NCBI GenBank assembly: GCA_037577475.1
Contig: CM075184.1
Coordinates: 32,784,594-32,848,593, forward strand
Source: Chaunax sp. Z400
Lineage: Eukaryota > Chordata > Actinopteri > Lophiiformes > Chaunacidae
Direction: 5' to 3'
DNA: 64,000 bases
This document shows positions 60,130 to 64,000 of the stretch, in pieces. Under the pieces are notes generated by a model. It saw only the letters and a program-made list of their open reading frames with translations, ran no database searches and had not been told where the DNA came from. A program made the position numbers and the translations under genes. The stretch's first letter is position 1, and each line of letters opens with the position of its first letter.

Positions 60130-63100
60130 AATTCTGTCATAATGACTCAATGAAACCTCAGCTCACCCGCTCACAGATTCAGCAGCAAAGCAGATGGGGA
60201 CATGACCTCCCAGATCATGTGGCGTCCACCTAATGACAAACTCATCATGTGTGGTCCTGTGTTTGCTGATGTTCAGTGGCCCGTTGATGATGACATTATT
60301 GAATCTATTTGACAACAAAACAAAGACATTTCTTCATTCATGCTGATGTTGTCTTACTTGCTGCCACACTGGTCATCTTGGTTCTCACTTACACTGAATT
60401 TGTAGCTTGTGCTTTGACTCTTATCTCCATTTCTTTGTAGACCTCTGCTTTGAAGAGCTCTCCATTACGAGGTGTTGGGTGCACCAACTTTGGCAAGTAG
60501 AGTCCCTCCTGACATGAGGGAACAGGTGGGTCCACTGGAGTTTAAAGAAGAGCAATTTAAATTCCAAATGCAATAAGTAATCAATGTTTATTTATGAGTG
60601 GGTGGTGCTAGTGGAGTGTTACTAGACTTGGGCAACAAAATAAGTAATAAAATAATGATCAGAAGGCATGGTCCATGCAAGCACGGAAATGCAAATGACG
60701 ATGCCTGACCCAGCTATACAACAATCGCACATCTCCGATTAACATTTTAGCTGTGTGACACTTCGGGGGCCGCATCCTTTGAAGGAAGCCATCTATGAAG
60801 TACACGCCTTCATAGGCCAACACTGAGTGGTATTAAATGAGACAGTCTGGTCTATGGAGAATTTCCAAGGAATCTTAATATACAGTGGGACAGGATCCAA
60901 CACATGCATCCTTCATGACCCTGCAAAAGAGGGCCACATTTGAAGAAGCCTTCAAAACGGGGTGGCCTTGTCTCAAAGTCCTGGCTTATTTGATCTTAGA
61001 AAACAGCCTTTGAAGGATGCCGACCCCTGAGTTGAGATACAGCTAGTGTGTTCAGGTCCCTCTCAGATGATCCCAACTCTCAGGTTGGGAGGTTGTTCTT
61101 CAGACCTCAGTGTATTTTAAATTGCAACGTAGGAACGACATGGACGACGACAACTTGCATTTTATTGCTAAAGCATTTAAACAACATGTTCATGCTTTTT
61201 GAAGCTTGAACTTACTTGGACTCAATATGACCATGACTAAAATTACAGTTACAATATTTATACAGCATGAAAGTTTCAACTCAGTGAAGGCAACACAGCA
61301 GCAGGACGTTTGGCTCAACATGACAAAGTGTGGATTGTCTCACTGAAAATGTGGTCAGACAATTATGACGACAAGTAAAAACTTACCCAGAAAAGAGAAA
61401 TGCAAAGGCACTTTACTGAGAGGAAGCGTGACGGCATGCGGCGTTGGCATGGTGAAGGTGGTCCTTGTGGTTGGTGTTGAGGTTGTAATTATTGGCTGTC
61501 GAGTCGTGGTGGGAATAGAGGTTGAATGCCACCCCGGCCATGGGTTTGTAGTTCTGCGTCTCGTTGTGGTTGTTACTGTGGGTGTAGTTGTTGACTGTCC
61601 AGTCGGGGTGGGTGTAGAGGTTGAATGCCACCCCAGCCATGGGTTTGTAGTTCTGCGTGTCCTTGTGGTTGTTGCTGTGGGTGTAGTTGTTGACTGTCCA
61701 GTCGGGGTGGGTGTAGAGGTTGAATGCCACCACAGCCATGGGTTTGTCGTTTGCAAATAGGGAGGTATGGTTGTTTGATATGAGTGGTAGGCCTGTCTCT
61801 TCCTCCTCACAGCCAGTGGAGCCCTGATGGACATGGATCCATCAGTGTAGGACAGCCTGATGGACCGTTGTGGGAAGTCTTCCACCACCATCTCAAATCC
61901 ATAAATTCTGCTGTCAGCACGTGAGTAGTAGTAGTGTAATGTGCAAGTGTCCTAGCAACGGGAAAATTTGCAAGTTACATGAGGCATCGATCTACTTTTA
62001 AACAATGTATTAGGAAACAGATTTTTAAACTAACCTCATCTAAGCGGAAGCCTGAGGGTTGGTCGCATGTGCTGCACTCAGTATGTCGGATGTTTCCATA
62101 TCTGCACCGAACTTTGTCATCATCAGGATCAACGGCCGTCAGGTTGTATGTTCGTGGGCAGTTTTGAGGCACTCTTAAATAGACATATTAACAGTTAAGC
62201 TGGGCATACATATATTTTTTTTACCAAAGAAAGAGCTGAAGTTCATTTGCTACTAGAGGGTTCACTATACGCATAACTTAGGCAGCGATGTCATCAAGAA
62301 GTGTATTTGTAGGGTGGCTGGGCTCAGAGATACAGTAGGGTGAGGGTCTCTGAATGCCTCCTGGGCACCTCCCTTTGAGGTTTTCCAGATACATCCAACT
62401 GGGTAGAGATCCTGGGGTAGACCCGGAACTCACTGGAGGGATACTCGCTGGAGGGATTACATATGCCATCTAGCCCGGAAAACACCTTGGGAGAAGCTGT
62501 AAAGTGGTGCTGGGGAAAGGGACCTCTGGAATACCCTGCTTAACCTGCTGTCACCGTGTACAAGTGGAAACAAATGGCACTTCACACTTGCCAATCTCAG
62601 TTAGAAAAAGAGTCATCTGAAGATGACATATCCCCCTGACCTTCTTTCAAAGTCTCAAATCATCTTTCTGTGGAAAAGTAAAAAAAATAATAAAAATAAG
62701 ATTTGTAGAAATATCAAAATATGAAAAGGCACAACTACTTATCATGGTTAATATATGTGTAATGTTTGATGGAGCTAGAATGTATAGTGTGTGAGATATG
62801 CTCCAGACAAAATGACCATCCCAGAGGCACTGAAAACAACATGTTTCCATGGAAACCACACTAAATAAAAGTACAAAAAGTACAGCTATGTAATATGGTT
62901 GATATGCTTGTAAAGTCTGGTTAAGCTAGAATGGATAGTTTGCAAGATACTGTATGTTCTGGACAAGATGACCACCCTTAAACACACCGTGAAAATGTTT
63001 CCATGAAAAAAATTTTTAAAATAACATTTGCAGAAAAATCCAAATTTTAAAAGGCACACTTATTTTTCATGGTTAATATCCTGTATGTGTAAAGTTTAAT

Positions 63101-63558
63101 GAACTTAGTATCTACAAGAAATTTTGGTTATTCCCAACAGAAAAATACTGAAATTTTGTATGGTTCTCCACATTTTAAGAGATCCACGTTTTGAAGATGT
63201 CATTTTATTGTGTTTTTGTATAATTTTCCAAGTTATCCAGATGACATATGTGTTGTTGAAGACCATCTTGCTTTCAGCCCGTTAATTTCAGTATTTCTGG
63301 ACTTGCACAGCCACCATAATATCTTTTACTGTGATATGATTAGGAGGTGATATTTTCCACAGGTTCCTAAAATGTTTAAAGGTTATTGGCCTGTTAACAT
63401 GCTAGCAGAAGTGAACTTACCGTAGTAAAGGTAGACTGGCAACGCGTGGTGATCGATTTGGTTTTCCAGTGTCAGATCTAGTTCCCAAATCCACAGAGGT
63501 CAGTAGTCTCCAACTAACAACCCCGTTACGTGTTGGGATCCAACAACAGCTAGCTGAC
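57214..63558 (-). CDS. Teleost ZP-domain, mucin-like type I membrane protein; 5' end off the right edge
   Basis: Eleven exons join in phase to 734 residues ending at TAG 57214; the signal peptide and first exons are beyond 64000. Order: a Cys-containing N-terminal module (SVDLGTRSDTG, VPQNCPRTYNLTAVDPDDD); about residues 150-250, a Thr/Pro array with W-x-x-W; a SCQEGLYLPKLVHPTPRNG module with VIRWTPHD and VPICFAAES; a ZP domain from VICSESTMTIVIEKSSIPG to CSVLICEAGNPETRCSQGC; a furin-type RKKR; a membrane span LVFMAGCVLAAVGIIGAVVM with a short basic tail. ZP domains polymerise into extracellular filaments after cleavage near the C-terminus, so a cell-surface or secreted filament role is inferred. 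The architecture resembles uncharacterised teleost proteins. No symbol is assigned. Confidence 0.88.
57432..57633 (-). CDS. ZP gene exon: end of ZP-C and cleavage site
   Basis: The 202-nt exon encodes VYISCSVLICEAGNPETRCS, QGCIRSSNSGSWSNNRKKRA and a tail with RLRRS. The Cys pattern matches the ZP-C end and RKKR the consensus furin site that follows it. The donor is G|GTATTA. Confidence 0.93.
58071..58170 (-). CDS. ZP gene exon: ZP-C
   Basis: The 100-nt exon encodes CKVDSTVQIYTPAKKTQFQF then SMEAFKFIGLFDQ, the F-x-x-F-x-F pattern of ZP-C. The acceptor is TAACTAG and the donor CAG|GTGAAG. Confidence 0.93.
58293..58765. mobile_element. hAT-type MITE, 473 bp, with perfect 8-bp target duplication
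   Basis: The element starts CAGTGGCGGATCTAGA and its reverse end reads CAGGGGCGGATCCAGG. The 8-bp ATCTCAGC flanks both ends (58285-58292 and 58766-58773). Eight-base duplications mark hAT elements. No transposase. It lies in an intron of the ZP gene. Confidence 0.93.
58869..59269 (-). CDS. ZP gene exon: ZP-N to ZP-C core
   Basis: The 401-nt exon encodes EDNDNLLFKNEISLVDNPKD, then VQFSCQYPKRGNVSMGFTIH, TFTYQFEFFPNNRYQRMI and NNTELFVESCRAAP. Several N-x-S/T sites are present. The acceptor is TTCTGCAG and the donor GG|GTAGGC. Confidence 0.94.
59365..59549 (-). CDS. ZP gene exon: ZP-N
   Basis: The 185-nt exon encodes KSTVICSESTMTIVIEKSSI, then PGLNESHLKLNDPTNMACSL and VVPLSLCGTQIE. C-x-x-x-x-M-x-I and L.D..C match ZP-N. 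The acceptor is TTCTCTAG and the donor GAG|GTAACA. Confidence 0.94.
59893..59951 (-). CDS. ZP gene exon, 59 nt
   Basis: The exon encodes YSVYQSEMRCVVVDVIKDQ, the end of the module before the ZP domain. The acceptor is CCTTCCAG and the donor CAAG|GTGAGT. Confidence 0.9.
60049..60128 (+). repeat. (AC)n microsatellite, 80 bp
   Basis: An uninterrupted AC tract 38 bp from the donor end of the next upstream ZP-gene exon. Confidence 0.99.
60167..60304 (-). CDS. ZP gene exon with WTP module
   Basis: The 138-nt exon encodes FNNVIINGPLNISKHRTTHD, then EFVIRWTPHDLGGHVPICFA and AESVS. The acceptor is TCAAATAG and the donor GG|GTGAGC. Confidence 0.92.
60393..60534 (-). CDS. ZP gene exon with SCQEGLYLPK module
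   Basis: The 142-nt exon encodes DPPVPSCQEGLYLPKLVHPT, then PRNGELFKAEVYKEMEIRVK and AQATNS. The acceptor is ACTCCAG and the donor GT|GTAAGT. Confidence 0.92.
61387..61951 (-). CDS. ZP gene large exon: linker, furin-type site, mucin-like array
   Basis: The 565-nt exon encodes DTCTLHYYYSRADSRIYGFE, MVVEDFPQRSIRLSYTDGSM, a dibasic RRKRQ, then a Thr/Pro/Ser domain, and ends VPLHFSFL plus one base. The antisense strand also stays open for 131 codons, but that is a by-product of the repeats. The acceptor is GTTGCTAG and the donor G|GTAAGT. Confidence 0.93.
61450..61765 (-). repeat. Coding tandem repeat, 99-bp unit (33 aa), three copies
   Basis: The marker CCATGGG recurs at 61538, 61637 and 61736, giving a 99-nt period. 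Each unit reads TTNPWxxWHSTSxPT followed by Thr-rich filler. W-x-x-W is the C-mannosylation motif and the Thr/Pro filler suits O-glycosylation. The copy nearest the C-terminus is the most diverged. Confidence 0.93.
62035..62173 (-). CDS. ZP gene exon: N-terminal module, part 2
   Basis: The 139-nt exon encodes VPQNCPRTYNLTAVDPDDDK, then VRCRYGNIRHTECSTCDQPS and GFRLDE, with five Cys. The acceptor is ATTTAAG and the donor GAG|GTTAGT. Confidence 0.9.
62290..62530 (+). mobile_element. Diverged LINE 3'-end fragment
   Basis: The string 'TGAATGCCTCCTGGGCACCT' ... 'CTGGAGGGATTACATATGCC' ... 'CTGCTTAACCTGCTGTCACC' follows the order of the 3' coding end of a common teleost non-LTR retrotransposon. Stops interrupt every frame. 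The family was not resolved. Confidence 0.5.
62610..63120. repeat. Diverged tandem repeat, about three copies
   Basis: 'GTTAATAT..TGTGTAA.GTTTGATGGAGCTAGAAT' recurs around 62748, 62900 and 63078, with 'ATGTTTCCATG' and 'GACAA.ATGACCA' between copies. The opening 'TCATCTGAAGATGACATATC' matches a copy at 5454-5475 in cttn. Confidence 0.55.
63421..63558 (-). CDS. ZP gene, most upstream exon in the window
   Basis: The exon encodes SASCCWIPTRNGVVSWRLLT then SVDLGTRSDTGKPNRSP to LPLL. The CCW and SVDLGTRSDTG motifs are typical of the N-terminal module of this teleost family. The donor is CG|GTAAGT. The acceptor ATACCAG was chosen by phase. Earlier exons lie off the window. Confidence 0.8.
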
Positions 63559-63892
63559 CTGGTATGTGTGAAAACAGCACTCATGAAACACTGCAGATGT
63601 GTGCAACTGGATGACTTAAAACAGGTTTGATCACAAACTGTTCTCAATAAAGACATGTTAAGAAAACCAGCAACTAGCCTGGCATGGTCAGACCAATTAG
63701 CAAAAGCTTATCAATTAAGAACCTCTCGGATCATTTTCTATTTCCAATTAGGGCGTTATATTATAACAGGCACAGACCAAAATACCTCTGGACATAATAG
63801 TATAGACCTCCAACCATCAGAGCAATAAAACGAGTGACAGTGATGTTTTCCAAGCAGGAAAAAAATGGTGGTCTGATCCTAAACTTTCTTAA

Positions 63893-64000
63893 ACTAGAAT
63901 GACACTCAATAGAGCGTAGCTATACCTCCACCAAGGCCCAGCTGTCTCCTTTAATTCAATCAGCCTTATCCTAAATCAAAGTAAGAGAAAACAAGCATTA
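63893..64000. repeat. Dispersed repeat, second copy
   Basis: It matches 9590-9665: 'CACTCAATAGAGCG', 'TTCAATTCAATCAGCCTTAT' and 'CCTAAATCA'. Cut by the window edge. Confidence 0.6.

Noticed and set aside
61365..61760. Plus-strand 131-aa Val-rich ORF
   Set aside because: It is the antisense shadow of the Thr/Pro tandem repeat in the ZP gene exon.

Overview
The window is nuclear DNA of a bony fish, most likely a percomorph-type teleost. This rests on small exons with GT-AG introns, long CA/GT tracts, a dense load of teleost-style repeats, and the proteins themselves. All three genes recognised lie on the minus strand. Exons were joined by hand using splice signals, reading phase and similarity to known families; no search was run.

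Layout from left to right. (1) 1-9300: the 5' half of cttn (cortactin): a non-coding first exon with a CRE/GC-box promoter at about 9330, then ten coding exons. They encode the Arp2/3-binding N-terminus and all 6.5 F-actin-binding repeats. The helical, proline-rich and SH3 parts lie off the left edge. (2) 12138-51500: the complete coding region of ppfia1 (liprin-alpha-1), 29 in-phase coding exons giving 1241 aa, plus one alternative last exon. It has N-terminal coiled coils, three SAM domains and the C-terminal PDZ ligand VRTYSC. The start codon is at 47728 and the CpG-containing 5' end lies near 51.2-51.5 kb. The order ppfia1 then cttn on one strand matches human 11q13 (FADD-PPFIA1-CTTN-SHANK2); no fadd is visible here. 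(3) 52465-55934: a repeat block of about 3.5 kb with no gene. It holds inverted-repeat modules, two degenerate telomere-like (CCCTAA) arrays and a tandem array of about 198 bp, and may be one composite element bounded by TTAATT. (4) 57214-63558 and beyond the right edge: most of a gene for a teleost type I membrane ZP-domain protein, with a 3 x 33-aa Thr/Pro mucin-like array carrying W-x-x-W motifs, two dibasic furin-type sites and a C-terminal membrane anchor.

Introns hold many mobile elements: a defective Tc1-like transposon (48.1-49.5 kb) and a short relative (24.5-24.9 kb), a 473-bp hAT-type MITE with a perfect 8-bp target duplication (58.29-58.77 kb), an L2/Maui-like LINE fragment (41.8-42.1 kb), a tRNA-derived SINE, a fold-back hairpin element and many copies of a common dispersed repeat. 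ppfia1 and cttn both act at the cortical cytoskeleton and adhesion sites. The ZP protein is unrelated and would act at the cell surface. No single clearly new system stands out. The best leads are the GC splice donor on the cortactin repeat-6 exon, the two competing liprin C-termini, the composite telomere-like element and the mucin/W-x-x-W ZP protein.
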